DNA of 64,000 nt from Scolanthus callimorphus (taxonomy: Eukaryota; Cnidaria; Anthozoa; Actiniaria; Edwardsiidae). Within the stretch, counting starts at the first letter, position 1. Each line of letters opens with the position of its first letter. Below the pieces are notes generated by a model. That model saw only the letters and a list, made by a program, of their open reading frames with translations. It was not told the origin of the DNA and ran no database searches. The translations under genes and the position numbers were made by a program. Where the stretch lies: the NCBI GenBank assembly GCA_033964015.1, contig CM066912.1, forward strand, positions 8,396,371-8,460,370, written 5' to 3'. Below, in pieces: positions 1 through 11,173 of the stretch.

Positions 1-101
1 GCTACTCAACTACATAAAATAGTGTATTATCTGCTACTCACAAAAAAATAATAGTATTATCTGCTACTCACCTACAAATACGTGTATTATCTGCTACTCA
101 C
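1..101 (-). repeat. 30-32-bp tandem repeat carrying the e47 splice donor
   Basis: Units end in ctgctactcac at about 8, 40, 70 and 100. Read on the minus strand each carries GTGAGTAG, or a variant of it, the donor of e47. The array begins exactly at that donor and runs off the window. It is intronic. Confidence 0.8.
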
Positions 102-278
102 CTTGAAGGGAATGCCCTCGTATTCGTCCAAGAACATGCCGAGTTGACTAATACAGATCCGTAAGTCACCTGTAGTGAACTCGTACGGAATGTTAAAGCC
201 CAGAGGACCGAACTTTCTTCTCTCCAGAGTGACCCCATGAAACAAGCAGAGTGAGAACAACAAGGGCTTGAATTCCTC
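102..278 (-). CDS. dnah1: dnah1 exon e47 (C-terminal region)
   Basis: Fifty-nine codons, phase 0 at both ends, acceptor TTGTAG and donor GTGAGT. It encodes [30 protein letters not shown] and DLRICISQL, the strongly conserved start of the dynein C-terminal region after AAA6. The remaining C-terminal exons lie below position 1. Confidence 0.92.
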
Positions 279-702
279 CTACAAGAATAAGCAAAGAAAA
301 AGACAAGTGAGTGCACGCTTTGAAGACAGCTAATTTTATAGACTCGAGCAATGCTTGGCCAAAAATATTGTTACTAAAAATTTTGATACCTATTGCCTTC
401 TGATATGATAGTGGTAGTCCCGCCAAACAATTCTCAGGGAGACCGGAGATAATAATTTTCAAAGTTTTCTAAAAAAAAATACAGGGATATACATAGGATT
501 GCCATTGGGAAACATTTTTCCTGCTAAATGCAGCATTTCTGTGAACTTTGAATGCTATTTTCTCAGGTTCCCATGAAAATCTGTTTGGCAGGACGACCAC
601 ATCTTGACAATCACAGCTACATCGGCTTGCATGTGGCTGTGGCGCTTTGAACACGGGAAGCCCAATACATGCGTGTCTGACATGCATGCGGAGGAGGGTA
701 AA

Positions 703-1099
703 CTAAAGACCATGTCACACGAGGCAATTTTTCTTGCAACTCGAATTGAACTGAATATTGCGCGTCTGACATAACGCGGCAACTCAACAAAATGTGTTGC
801 AAGTTGCGGAAAAAGTAGATTTGATTTCTACTTTTCGCAACATTGCGAGCAAAATTGCTGCGTGCGACATGTCTCTGTAACTAGCGAGGCAATGTTTTCT
901 ACTTATTAGCCAATCAGCGCACACCATTCATGTTTTTACTTGTATAAGCCGCTGTACTTTATACTTCTATCGCGGGCGTATTGCATGTTGCAAAAAAGTG
1001 TTGCGAGTATGTGACATCCCGCGGTAACTCGTGATGTTTTTTAATTCGTCATCGTTGCGTTGCGAGTTGCAAGAAAAAAATGGCCTCGTGTGGCCTTAA
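703..1099. mobile_element. Foldback (MITE-like) element
   Basis: Inverted ends of about 35 bp: cacgaggcaatttttcttgc near the start is mirrored by gcaagaaaaaaatggcctcgtg at the end. No coding capacity. It lies in the e46/e47 intron. A partial relative is at 15710-15905, sharing gcgcgtctgacata. Confidence 0.7.
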
Positions 1100-1124
1100 G
1101 CAAGGCTAATAGATTACTACTCAC

Positions 1125-1295
1125 CTTGCTACATGTTTTGTAGAATTCATCATTGAAGCCTACATAGGACCTTAGCAAGTTAGCCTTGATTCCTCTTGGT
1201 GGTTCGACCGTCATTTTCGAGCCGTTTTGGAGAATGGAGACGGGGAACCGAGGGCTTGGCATACTGGTCAACCAGAGTCTGAAATCACGATGAAC
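1125..1295 (-). CDS. dnah1: dnah1 exon e46 (AAA6 to C-terminal linker)
   Basis: Fifty-seven codons, phase 0/0, acceptor TTTCAG, donor GTGAGT. It encodes VHRDFRLWLTSMPSPRFPV and the near-invariant LQNGSKMTVEPPRGIKANL motif of dynein heavy chains, at the end of AAA6. Confidence 0.95.
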
Positions 1296-1316
1296 CTGAA
1301 ACAAGACAAGAAAAAC

Positions 1317-1757
1317 TCAAACCTCGCACAACAACAACACCACAGCAACAATAACAACCGCAACCACAACAACAACCACAACAAAACAAAAAAACACACA
1401 CACAACAACAGCAAATAACAACATCATCAACGAAAACAAAAACAACAGCCACAACAACCACTACAACAATAATAATAATAACAACAACAACAACAATAAC
1501 AACAACAAACAACAACAATAACAACAACAAACAACAACAATAACAACAACAAACAACAACAATAACAACAACAAACAACAACAACCACAACAAACAAAAA
1601 AAAACACACAACAACAGCAAATAACAACAACATCATCAACGAAAACAATAACAACAGCCACAACAACCACTACAACAATAATAATAATAACAACAACAAT
1701 AACAACAACAAACAACAACAATAACAACAACAAACAACAACAAGAACAACAACAAAA
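1317..1757. repeat. CAA/AAC-rich low-complexity tract with internal duplication
   Basis: About 440 bp almost free of G and T on the plus strand, built on aacaacaac. A longer block (gcaaataacaacatcatcaac and following) occurs at 1411 and again near 1617, so the tract also has a longer period of about 200 bp. Open frames across it are composition artefacts. Confidence 0.85.
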
Positions 1758-1856
1758 TTCAGTACGAATGTAGAAGAAAATTTACATTAGAAACAACAGG
1801 AAACTAGACAACAACATGACTAGAGACACTCAAAACTTGCATAGAAGGAAAAAAAG

Positions 1857-1955
1857 GTATTTACCGGCTTTAGGTCGGTCCGTATAGGGAAAACCTGTGA
1901 CCTCGGCCTGATCAGTCCTTGGTCATAGTTTTTCCCTATACGAACCTCCTAGGCG
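1857..1955. mobile_element. Palindromic element, TACCGGC family, copy 1
   Basis: taccggctttaggtcggtcc at the start mirrors the degenerate ggaacctcctaggcggt-like end, with a mirrored gaaaaacc core. A better preserved copy is at 17806-17925. No coding capacity. Confidence 0.6.
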
Positions 1956-2016
1956 GTGAACAACATATAATGCATTACTGTCTCAATATCGTAGTAAGTT
2001 CATAACATAAGCTGAC

Positions 2017-2148
2017 CTTATCCGCATCGATGTTCTCGATGAGTCTCTCTAACGTTGGCATCCAGCTGGGCGCCAAGTGGCAATTCTGGAAGAACACCCA
2101 CTTGCCGCGCTCCATGGCAGACCGCATGAGCGCCTCCGCACGGGGACC
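2017..2148 (-). CDS. dnah1: dnah1 exon e45 (AAA6)
   Basis: Forty-four codons, phase 0/0, acceptor CCACAG, donor GTCAGC. It begins GPRAEALMRSAMERGKW and contains VFFQNCHLAPSWMPTLE, the conserved AAA6 signature FQNCHLA. Its first 33 bases and its acceptor are copied twice upstream (see 2149-2378). Confidence 0.95.
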
Positions 2149-2378
2149 CTGTGGTAAGAGTAGTCATTGTAAGCTTTACGAATGAATGTAACTTAGAGCA
2201 CAGGCAGACCGCATGAGCGCCTCTGCACGAGGACCCTGTGGGAAGAGTGGTCATTGTAAGCTTTACGAATGGATGTAACTTAGAGCACACGCAGACCGCA
2301 TGAGCGCCTCCGCACGAGGACACTGTGGGAAGAGTGGTCATTGTAAGCTTTACGAATAGACGTAGCCTTAGAGAACAG
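2149..2378 (-). repeat. dnah1: About 88-bp repeat copying the e45 acceptor and exon start
   Basis: The block cagaccgcatgagcgcctc with its acceptor and about 50 bases of intron recurs at about 2118, 2204 and 2292. The first is the real exon start, the other two are intronic copies that keep a CAG-like acceptor and a GP-R-AEALMRSA coding stretch with small changes. Confidence 0.85.
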
Positions 2379-2380
2379 GC

Positions 2381-3105
2381 CCCGGTTGTCCAAAACCCTA
2401 TTAACTTTAACCCAGAATTAGGATTTAACCCTGGGTTATCTTCTCTAATCCAAGATTAACTAATTCGGGGTTAAAATGCTGTTCCTCGAAAGAAGGTTAA
2501 GTTAAAATTAATCCTGGGTTAGCTAAACCAGAGTCAACTCAATTTAAACCAAGATTAACCTGAAACCAGTTTTACTGCCCCAAAAACAAGAAAAACACCT
2601 TCTCGGGCTAAATAGTTCCAGAATAGTTTGTGTAATCACAAGTTTTAAATTTGGAATGTTACGCAAGGGTATTATGATAGTTTGTTTTGTTCACCACGCT
2701 CTCGGCAAGTTAAATTTAACAAAACAAAACAAAACTACTTATTTCATTACACTCGATATTTTCAGAGCCCTAATATTTTCTTGGTTTGAGGTCTCACAAC
2801 TTTTCGGACCCAAAAATCCTCGGCAAACATTTATAAATACATTTTCGATAGTAATTCATGGCCCAATAGTTACGTTGTTCACTTTTTTAGTGTTTTATTC
2901 TACCGCTGATAGCCCAGTTAACCCTGGATTAGCGATTTAAACCACCCCAAAGAGGTGTGTTAAATTTAACCCTGGATTTGCCGTATTTTAAACCCTGATT
3001 AAAGTTAAACACTTTCTAGCAACACCATTAGCGCGCGCTTAGATTTAATCCTGGATTAAACCCGGATTAAAGTTGATCGGCTTTTAAACAACTGGGACCA
3101 GAACT
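2381..3105. mobile_element. Non-autonomous DNA element with about 50-bp inverted ends
   Basis: The left end (ccggttgtccaaaaccctat, then TTAACTTTAACCC) is mirrored on the right (GGATTAAAGTTGATCGG, then ttttaaacaactggg). The interior is rich in aaccctggatt motifs. The 94-codon open frame at 2656-2940 shows no recognisable domain. Confidence 0.6.
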
Positions 3106-3442
3106 TGCGAAATTGGTCTTGTAAACCTCAACAAAACGCAAAAAGACATATAGAGCGATTTGTAATGAATTGTAATGATGTGGCGTATGCTAAGCCAAAT
3201 AATATAAGGAAATTCTCCATGTGCTTTTTGAACCCTCAATTTTTCAAATGCCTTAAGTCATGAAATTCGAAATGATCCTAGTATAGCTCTTTCACGAGTA
3301 AAATAAACACTTTCTTGTTAACATAAGGAATCTATTACTATAAGATACAGTTTTAACTTTGATGCTTTTGCGCTTCGCTTCTCTTTTGGCCTTTTTTATA
3401 TAAATGCAATCATCAATCATTATCAATCCAACACAAGTTTAC

Positions 3443-3601
3443 CTGCCCCTGACCGAGCGAGATGGCGTTAAGTTTTTTGGAGAACCTCATCTCCTCAGCG
3501 AACTTGTACAGGTCTGCAGCAGGGTCTGTACCGACGGAGAGCACGAAAATGAGAGGCGTGGTGGGGGAAGAGTCCCTGAACACTGCCGATAGGTCTGCAG
3601 T
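3443..3601 (-). CDS. dnah1: dnah1 exon e44 (AAA6)
   Basis: Fifty-three codons, phase 0/0, acceptor CTTCAG, donor GTAAAC. It encodes TTPLIFVLSVGTDPAADL, the AAA6 P-loop-equivalent region (degenerate, as is normal for AAA6), then KKLNAISLGQGQ, which joins GPRAEA of e45. Confidence 0.95.
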
Positions 3602-3681
3602 CTGAAGAGAAAGGCAAATAAAACACATTTACAAAACCGGTCCCATGAACATTGATGAAGGAGCCCGGCGAATAACTCTAA

Positions 3682-3993
3682 AGGCCCGTTCACACGGCGC
3701 GATTTCAGCTGCGATTTGAGGTGCGATTTTTGCAGCGATCGTCGGCGTCATATCGCGGTGGTGTGAACGGGCGGCGATTTGGCCCTGCGATATTTGCCAG
3801 TTCGTTGGCGATCTGAAGAAATCGCACACGCTTCGCAGTGAAATTTGAACATGTTCAAAACGCCTGCGACGTCGCGGCGACATCGCCGGTGAAATCGCAG
3901 TGAAATCGCCGGCCGTTCACACCGCGCGATTTTACATCGCCACAGAAATCGCGCCTCAGATCGCCGCTGAAATCGCGCCGTGTGAACGGCCCT
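3682..3993. mobile_element. Foldback element with 9-bp target duplication
   Basis: Inverted ends AGGCCCGTTCACACGGCGCG and its near-perfect mirror. Flanks taactctaa at 3673-3681 and 3994-4002 are identical 9-bp direct repeats. A 9-bp duplication with long inverted ends fits Mutator-like (MULE) non-autonomous elements. A decayed relative is at 53216-53400. Confidence 0.8.
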
Positions 3994-4023
3994 TAACTCT
4001 AACTTGTCATCAAGCCCTCGTAC

Positions 4024-4168
4024 CTGTGGTTCAATAAAGCGCTGTCCCAGATTTTCCGCTACGAAGTCCTGCATGGCATTGGTGACCTTATCAGCCCTGA
4101 GGCACTTGAGTACGAGCATCTTCTGGAAGAGGTCGAGGTCGCTGTTCCACGGCTCAGGCAGGAGTTCA
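4024..4168 (-). CDS. dnah1: dnah1 exon e43 (AAA5-AAA6)
   Basis: 145 nt; the first base completes an Arg codon begun in e42. It encodes ELLPEPWNSDLDLFQKML, then LKCLRADKVTNAMQDFVAEN and RFIEPQ, all typical of dyneins. Donor GTACGA. Confidence 0.94.
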
Positions 4169-4186
4169 CTGACAAGTCAAATAATC

Positions 4187-4535
4187 ACAGTCAGGTCAAA
4201 CAGTCACGCAACACGAACAACAGTCACGCCAAACAATCACGTCAAACAGTCACACAACATGAACAACAGTCACGCTAAACAATCACGCAACATAAACAAC
4301 AGTCACGCCAAACGGTCACGCGACACAAACAAGTCACGCCAAACAGTCACGCAACATGACAACAGTCACACCAAACAGTCACCCAACATAAAAATCAACA
4401 GTCACGCAACATGACAGTCAACAGTCACGCCAAACAATCACGCAACACGAACAGTCACGCCACAGTCACGCAACATGAACAACAGTCACGCCAAACAGTC
4501 ATGCAACATGGACAACAGTCACTCCAAACAGCTGC
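4187..4535. repeat. Imperfect tandem repeat based on acagtcacgccaaac
   Basis: Roughly 25-bp units of the type acagtcacgccaaacagtca, interspersed with acgcaacatgaac, fill this part of the e42/e43 intron. No coding or splice element is embedded. Confidence 0.8.
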
Positions 4536-4617
4536 GTCTCTTTTTAGTTATGGCAGGCTATGGCATCATGCCTGCATTACTACTTCAACCAATATTGTAG
4601 CATTGCAAGCGACTTAC

Positions 4618-4700
4618 CGATGCGGATCTGCGCTGTCGAACATGCGCTTGAACTCCTCGCTGTGGTTTTCAAAATCCTCAGCAAACGCAGCAAATTTTGG
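4618..4700 (-). CDS. dnah1: dnah1 exon e42
   Basis: 83 nt, phase 0 start and two-base overhang at the end (CG plus T of e43 gives Arg). It encodes PKFAAFAEDFENHSEEFK and RMFDSADPH. Acceptor CTTCAG, donor GTAAGT. Confidence 0.9.
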
Positions 4701-5199
4701 CTGAAGAACAAGGGGAGATTCAATCAGAGTCATACTGTGGAAAACCGTCAGTGACGGGCTGAAGTGAGAGCTTATGATGACTGTCTGGTGGTGGCTAAGT
4801 TATCAATATAGTTTTGTAAAGATTAATTATGCACCAGAAAGCAGACATCAACTTGTGACGAAAATTCTTCCATACTGGAAGATTTCCCGTCCTCCAGCTT
4901 TCCGATCAGCCTTCCTGGCACTTATTTAAATATCAGGGTCACAATTCCTAGGGCAACAGAGACTGAAACCTCTCGAAGTACTTGATGTTTTCATGTCGCA
5001 AAATACTTATTTGCGGGCTCCCTATGTCAGCCACCCGCGCGCCAAAACTGGCGGGAATCTAGGCGGGAAAACTTCAATCATTCAGAAAGGTTCCTCGCAG
5101 ACACACCGGATATTAGTAGTCACAAGTCTATGGTATAACGTTATAAACTCTATGGTCTCTTCACCACATCCTCCCTCCATAATTTTAAGTTATACGTAC

Positions 5200-5316
5200 C
5201 AAGACTGGGATTTTAAGGATCTCGCCCCATGCCCTATCGGACAGCCAGTCGGGCGCGGGGTTTGGGTGTTCCTTGGGTATAGATGTCCCTCCGGCGAGAA
5301 GGAATCGCCACTCATC
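5200..5316 (-). CDS. dnah1: dnah1 exon e41
   Basis: Thirty-nine codons, phase 0/0, acceptor CGGCAG, donor GTACGT. It encodes DEWRFLLAGGTSIPKEHP and NPAPDWLSDRAWGEIL; the xEWRFLLxGG and PxPDWLSDRxW motifs are standard between AAA5 and AAA6. Confidence 0.94.
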
Positions 5317-6121
5317 CTGCCGGGATATTACAACAGATTTAGAACTCTACTTCGATTAATTCTAACTTCCCAGAAATCAGGTTAACGTTATCCATTGTTA
5401 TTATTGTGCTCAGGAGAGATGAATTGGTTCACAAAACAGGCTATATAATCTGCATGTGGCATAATAGCATTTGATTGGCAATGTTGATACACAGTGAGTT
5501 ACACTCTAGACCTCGCACGTTTAATTTTTATACAACCTGTCAAAAAAGAAGTCTAATTCTAATCACCAAAAATAAATTTAAGTTTACCGGGAATAACCAA
5601 AATAACAGTCCAGGTTTGTTAAATGACCTTTTAATGTTAAATCATTACAAATCTAGAGTGTTTTTATCTATCATCAAGAGGATGGAATTGGATTGCGATT
5701 TGAATTCTTTGCTGGTCAGGCAAGCGTGCGAGGAGTGCCCCTTTAACGTTACTGCGATTTTCATAATTCTGCGTGGTGAAAGCCTAGCTACAATAAACCT
5801 TATTAGTTAAAAAAAACTCTCACAGCCAGCGTAAAACCATCCACAGCTGTTCAGTTGTTGTTTGACAGAAGCCAAAGCGCGGTTAGCTGGAGTAGAGTTC
5901 GCAGAGTTATGAAAGTGGCAGTAAGTGCCGCTACGCAAAAATTACCTTGTAAGGAATTTCATACAAAGGTAGGACAAGGACAAGACAGATAAGGGTTGGA
6001 TGAAAAAGTACAAGTCAAATTGAAAAAAATATTTCAGAAAAACAACATGTGTCTTGTGGTGTTCCACAAAGGTATCCTTGGGCCCCTTCTCCTTCTTTTA
6101 TAGGATAGGACAGTACACCAA

Positions 6122-6334
6122 GGGGCGGATCCAGGATTTTTTCAGGGGGGGGGGGGGAGATTGCAGCACTAAGTTGGACTGGTTATAATCCATACTGAGT
6201 TCAAAACGTTTTAATAACTACTAATACACTGTATAGTGTTGTAGACTAGTTCAATTCATTGCATATGCGTTATCGAATCTCAACTCTCATAGGGGGGTTG
6301 CAATCCCCGCAACCCCTTCCCTAGATCCGCCCCT
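6122..6334. mobile_element. Short element with ggggcggatc inverted ends
   Basis: Starts aggggcggatccaggatttt and ends with the mirror tagatccgcccct, with a 13-G run inside. The flanks gtacacca and gtacacag are similar 8-mers, as expected for a hAT-type target duplication. No ORF. Confidence 0.6.
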
Positions 6335-6389
6335 GTACACAGTACACAAAACAGGAAAGGAGCAAAAGCAGAACCAGACATAAGCTCAC

Positions 6390-6541
6390 CAAGTTTATCT
6401 TGTCGTCATTCTGTAGGATACGAACACAGACGAGGAAGGAGAAGAGGAGTTTGTCTTTCTCAAACATGGACCGGCACACATTCGAGTACAGACTGAAGGT
6501 GAAGAACTCGTTGATGTTGGTGATTCGTGTCTCCACATTAT
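6390..6541 (-). CDS. dnah1: dnah1 exon e40
   Basis: 152 nt; the first two bases complete the Asp codon of e39. It encodes NVETRITNINEFFTFSLY, then SNVCRSMFEKDKLLFSFLVC. Typical dynein sequence (YxNVCRSLFExHKLLFSF). Donor GTGAGC. Confidence 0.95.
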
Positions 6542-6667
6542 CTACAGGGGCAACAGGTCGATAACATTAATATAATCTGTTTCGTTGAAGTGCCACTCAA
6601 GGCAGACATTTACTTTATTTCATAAACAAAGTTGAATGATCACAACTAATTTTCACGAAAGAATCCA

Positions 6668-6966
6668 CATTTTTACCATATATTGTCTCCATATTCTCAC
6701 CACATAGTTGTACCATATTTTCAACATAAATTTTCACCATATATTTTCACCAAAAATTGTCACCATATTTTCACCTTATTTCACCATATCTTTCCATCAT
6801 ATTTTTACCATATATTTGCATCATATTTTCACCATATATTTTCACCATATATTGCACCATATTTTCACCATATATTTTCACCAAATATTTTCACCTTATT
6901 TCACCATATCTTTCCATCATATTTTTACCATATATTTTTCATCATATTTTCACCATATCAGTATTT
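6668..6966. repeat. A+T-rich tandem repeat of the type ttttcaccatat
   Basis: Short units of about 16 bp (ttttcaccatatattttcac) with a longer block (cttatttcaccatatctttc) present twice, at about 6775 and 6895. Intronic, with no splice-site content. Confidence 0.85.
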
Positions 6967-7011
6967 TCACTACAGTCATATGAAATCTGCCGTATTTCCG
7001 TCTCGCGTTAC

Positions 7012-7096
7012 CTGATATATCTGCATTGGCGATACTGTTGAGGAAAATAGAGACGAACCATTCCAAGGAGTATTGGTACATGGGATCGATGTTTGC
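7012..7096 (-). CDS. dnah1: dnah1 exon e39
   Basis: 85 nt, phase 0 start, one-base overhang completed by e40. It encodes ANIDPMYQYSLEWFVSIF, matching the dynein xxDPMYQYSLxWF signature after AAA5. Donor GTAACG. Confidence 0.93.
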
Positions 7097-8460
7097 CTAA
7101 AGGTTAAACAGTGTACACGTCAGCTACATATCAGCGCAAAATAGGGGCTATAATAGCATTTTTCACTCTTCTTTGCGTTTACTGAAATAGATGTTGTGGC
7201 GTGCAGCAAAGCAAAACTGCAGTAAACTAAGTGTGCATGTTATCATAAATGTTTTTATCAAAAAGAGATATTTTACATGACTGTTAAACGCTCTGCGTTG
7301 AAAAATGTCAATAAAGTTATTATTAGGTGATTTTCCTGGGGGAATAGATTTTCCTGGGGGAATAGAAAACACAAAAGCGCGGTCATAATTAAACGGTGAT
7401 AATTAAACTCCTTTTTAACCAAATACAAAGCCGAAGAAGTTGTGGCGAACAGGTTCTAGAGTGTGCCTGGCTCATCTAGTGGGTTTTTTCAAGCAAAGAC
7501 ACTTCAAATACTCGACTGATCGCAAGTGGAAACCCAACTCGTGGAAACCTAACTCCTGGAAACCTAACTCCTGACATCACGCCGAGCTGACAGTGAAATT
7601 TGGTGGTAACTGACCCGAATTACATTTTCCTATATTCTTTGTTTTTGCTCCTTATAACTACCGGTTTCTGTTCAACCACTCCTTTAAAATCAATTTGTTT
7701 GACTTTTGTGTGCGTTGCTTTGTTTAATTTTCCCGCTATAATCTTGTTTCCCTGTCAGCGTCCTTGAGTGGACTTTATCCTTTCATTCTATCTATAAGGA
7801 TTCCTTCTTTGTTGTTCGCCTTCTATCCTATCTGGCCTAGACATTTATTCTTTTAGTAGTTTTTCTCTCTTTGGTATTCTTCGGTGAAGTTATTTTTCCA
7901 CTAGATAATTAAATCACTGTGTGATCAATCAACCACAAATTTTTAACCTCGCGGATTTGCATAATTTCCATATCTTACATCGCGCCGCTTGATTCGTTTG
8001 CGCACGTCTTCTGCTCGCACACCAAATTAAGTGTTATTGTTATTAGTATTATTACCACAATTAACACAAAAAAAAATCGTCTAGTATATTATAAAATCAA
8101 ATATATTTTAAATAAATTATTAGTTATTTATATATATATTTTTATATATTTTTATATATTTTTTTTAAAACATTATTCAACCCATAAAACATAATAAACA
8201 AACCAATAATATAATAAACAGAATCAAAGTAGTAACAATTAAAGTACTTATTATTACTATACAGTGCATTTAAAGCACTTGGGGATCACTTGGCTCTACA
8301 AAATTTCAAATAACTAAATGAATAAGTGATCACACAACACCATAAAAAAAAAACAATTACATATATACTTGATACAAATATTATATACACAATATATCAA
8401 ATGATTTGACAAAGAAAAATCAATATAACATCAGACCAACAGAATAAGAGTAATAATTAT
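7097..8460. other. Intron sequence, A+T rich, nothing assigned
   Basis: Upstream part of the 5.1-kb e38/e39 intron. It is A+T rich with runs such as tatatatatttttatatatt near 8130. I see no exon, RNA gene or clear repeat boundary. Part of 8000-8460 may belong to the 5' region of the neighbouring LINE. Confidence 0.5.
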
Positions 8461-8633
8461 ATGAATATATTCTGCCCGGGTTGTACCATGAGGAGCTACT
8501 GTGCACTAATTTTTGGTATATCACTTATGCTATGTTCGACGTACTCCTCACCTTGCTTTTCTGGGGATCGCTGGATGGGGCACCATGTCAAAAGACCAAT
8601 TTTTGGTTCTATGCCTAAAATCAAAAGACAAAA

Positions 8634-10436
8634 TTGCCCTATTTATATTACAACAACAGTTGTGCAGCTTTTCACCTTCCCCTTGTTGGAGACCTGGTAT
8701 TCAAACTGAACCCAGGTCCCGAGGGCCAGGCTATCGAAACCAGAGTCTCTGTGCGCCCAAGTCGAGTTCGCAGCTCCATATCAGCCCCAATACGGAATGT
8801 AAACAACTTGACCAAAATCCAGCGGTCACCCTTGATGGTGTTCTACCAGCGCCACTTGGTGTTACCTAATGTACATCCTGGTGAGCTATGCTCTCAACCA
8901 GTTGAAGCCACTAATCCTCACCAGCTTGTCAAGGACCATAGCAATGGCGGCAATGGGACTATCCCTGTGTTGATCAGTAATTACAGGCCAAGACAATCGT
9001 CTTTGGTACCCACCCGAAATCAAGACAATCTTACCATCATAAAAACTATTCCGCAGTTGAATCATCCCACCTCATCCCTTGGATTCCGTATGTCCTTATT
9101 GAATGTAAGATCAGCAAGGACGAAAAAGGCTTTAATTGTGAAGGATTTCACTGTTGATAATGATTTGGATGTGCTAATAATAACTGAAACATGGCTGAGA
9201 CCAGGGTCAGCTGACTCTGTTTCTGTGGGTACCCTGTGTCCTACTGGCTATCGTTTTCTGCATGTCCCCCGCATCAGCTTCACCTTTGGCGGGGGTATTG
9301 GATTCCTATATAAGGAATCCCTTGTGGTTAACTCGAATGTGCGTGAATTGTTTGAAACATTTGAGTTGATGGATATCTCTCTCAGGAGTATTCAAACTGT
9401 ACGAATCCTGTGTGTCTATCGCCCTCCTGACGAAAGCACTTATGCTCTTTTCTTTGAGGAGTTCACACGGTTATTGGAGCGAGCCCTTGCTCAATGGACC
9501 GGCAACTTGATCATAGCTGGTGATTTTAACTTTCATATGGATGACCTCCAGAACAGTTATGCAAGGCGTTTTGCTGAAATTTTAGATGCTTTTGGGCTTC
9601 AGCAGCATGTCACAGGACCTACTCACAAAAAAGGACACACCCTTGATCTTGTAATAACTAGAGCAGGGGAATCCTTAATCAGGCATATTGAGGTGAGAAA
9701 TCCAAATATTGCTGACCATTTTGCTGTGCACTGTCAGCTGCAACTTGAAAAACCACATTTTCTTAGAAAGAAAGTAAACTTTCGCAAACTTCGGTCTATC
9801 GACATGGAATCTTTTCGTGAGGATATTTGTAACTCCAGCCTTCTTTCTGATGATAAGGGACTCGCGGATCTGGACACACTTGTTGTAGAGTATGAAAACG
9901 TTCTCTCTTCCACCCTTGACAAACATGCTCCTGTAAAGGAACGGTTAATAATTGCACGCCCAAAAGCACCCTGGTATAACCAAGAGGTGGCGGCTGCTAA
10001 GAACGAAAGAAGGAAACTTGAGCGGAAATGGCGCGCGACTAAACTTGAGATTGATCGGGATCGTTTCGTAAACCAATGTTCTGTAGTAAATAACATGATT
10101 CATGAAGCAAAAACAGCTTCCTATAAAGAGATCATAAATGAACACTCTGGTGATCAAAAGACAAATCCACTAAGCGCTATCCACCTGCGCCTGACACCGT
10201 TTCACTTGCAAATTCTTTTGCTGACTTCTTTGACTCCAAAATTCAGAAGATTCACTCTGAGCTTTATGTTAAAGGAAATGCTACTCCTTCTGATCCAGGT
10301 GGCCCTTATGGCTCTACAGATGATTGTATACACGTTTTTTCTAACTTTGAAACGGTCAGTGACGATGAAGTTAAAAAATATCTCTCAAAGTCTGCGCTTA
10401 AATCATGTAATCTCGATCCTCTTCCGGCTTCAGTGA
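8634..10436 (+). pseudogene. LINE ORF, endonuclease part, frameshifted at its end
   Basis: Open for 600 codons. Residues of the exonuclease-endonuclease-phosphatase fold are visible from about residue 150 to 370: the catalytic Glu in ITETWL, GDFNFHM, and the terminal ADHF. After about 10160 the translation leaves the family frame; the correct continuation lies in another frame. The true start is unknown. Confidence 0.85.
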
Positions 10437-10506
10437 TGAAGAGCTGCACCGATGTTCTTCTGCCAACAATCTCGAAAATGGTCAACCGTTCGCTATTGGA
10501 TGCATT

Positions 10507-11139
10507 ATGCCTGACCCTTTCAAATTGGCAGAGCTACAACCATCCCTAAAGAAACATGATGCTGACCATGAACTCTTTAATAACTTTCGACCCATCTCAA
10601 ACCTCAAAATGGTGTCTAAGGTGACTGAAAAAGCCGCGGCTGTACAACTTACCAACCATGTTGTCACACACCATCTTGATGAATGGTTCCAGTCTGCCTA
10701 TAAGCTATGCCATTCTACTGAAACAGCATTAACCAGAGTACAGAATGATATTCTTTTGGCGGTTGATGACAATAAGTCTGTTCTACTCCTACTGCTTGAT
10801 TTATCTGCTGCTTTTGATACTGTGGACCACTCCATACTGACCAAATGTCTTTCGAATCGTTTTGGGGTGAGAGGTAAAGCCCTCGCTTGGTTTGAATCTT
10901 ACTTGCAGTCTCGCAAGTATTATGTCCAGGTTGAGGGAAGCAAATCATCCCTCCGGACTTTGACTTCTGGGGTACCTCAGGCTCAGTCCTGGGTCCACTT
11001 CTTTATGTACTTTACACTGCGCCCATATCTGACATTATCAAGGCCCATGGATTCCAGTATCATTTTTATGCTGACGATACCCAGCTATATGCAGCTTTCA
11101 AAACTGATTCTGAGGACGATGCCAATGCCACCAGACTGA
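10507..11139 (+). pseudogene. LINE reverse transcriptase fragment
   Basis: Reverse transcriptase fingers and palm: NNFRPISNLKMVSK, ETALTRVQNDILLAVDDNKS, LLLLDLSAAFDTVDHSIL, LTSGVPQ. After GVPQ one base is missing and the YADD catalytic motif is found only in a neighbouring frame, so the enzyme is dead. Confidence 0.88.
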
Positions 11140-11173
11140 GGTAGAAAATTGTGTTAGAGCCATTGACAACTGG

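Noticed and set aside
1285..1733. Cysteine- and valine-rich open frames
   Set aside because: Translations of CAA/TTG low-complexity sequence.
2656..2940. 94-codon plus-strand frame with hydrophobic stretches
   Set aside because: Lies inside an inverted-repeat element, no recognisable domain or splice context.
4993..5385. 130-codon plus-strand frame
   Set aside because: Antisense to dynein exon e41 (5200-5316) and continues into intron; no own signature.
10482..11139. Whether the LINE at 8461-12171 could be active
   Set aside because: At least three frame breaks, one within the GVPQG to YADD region of the reverse transcriptase.
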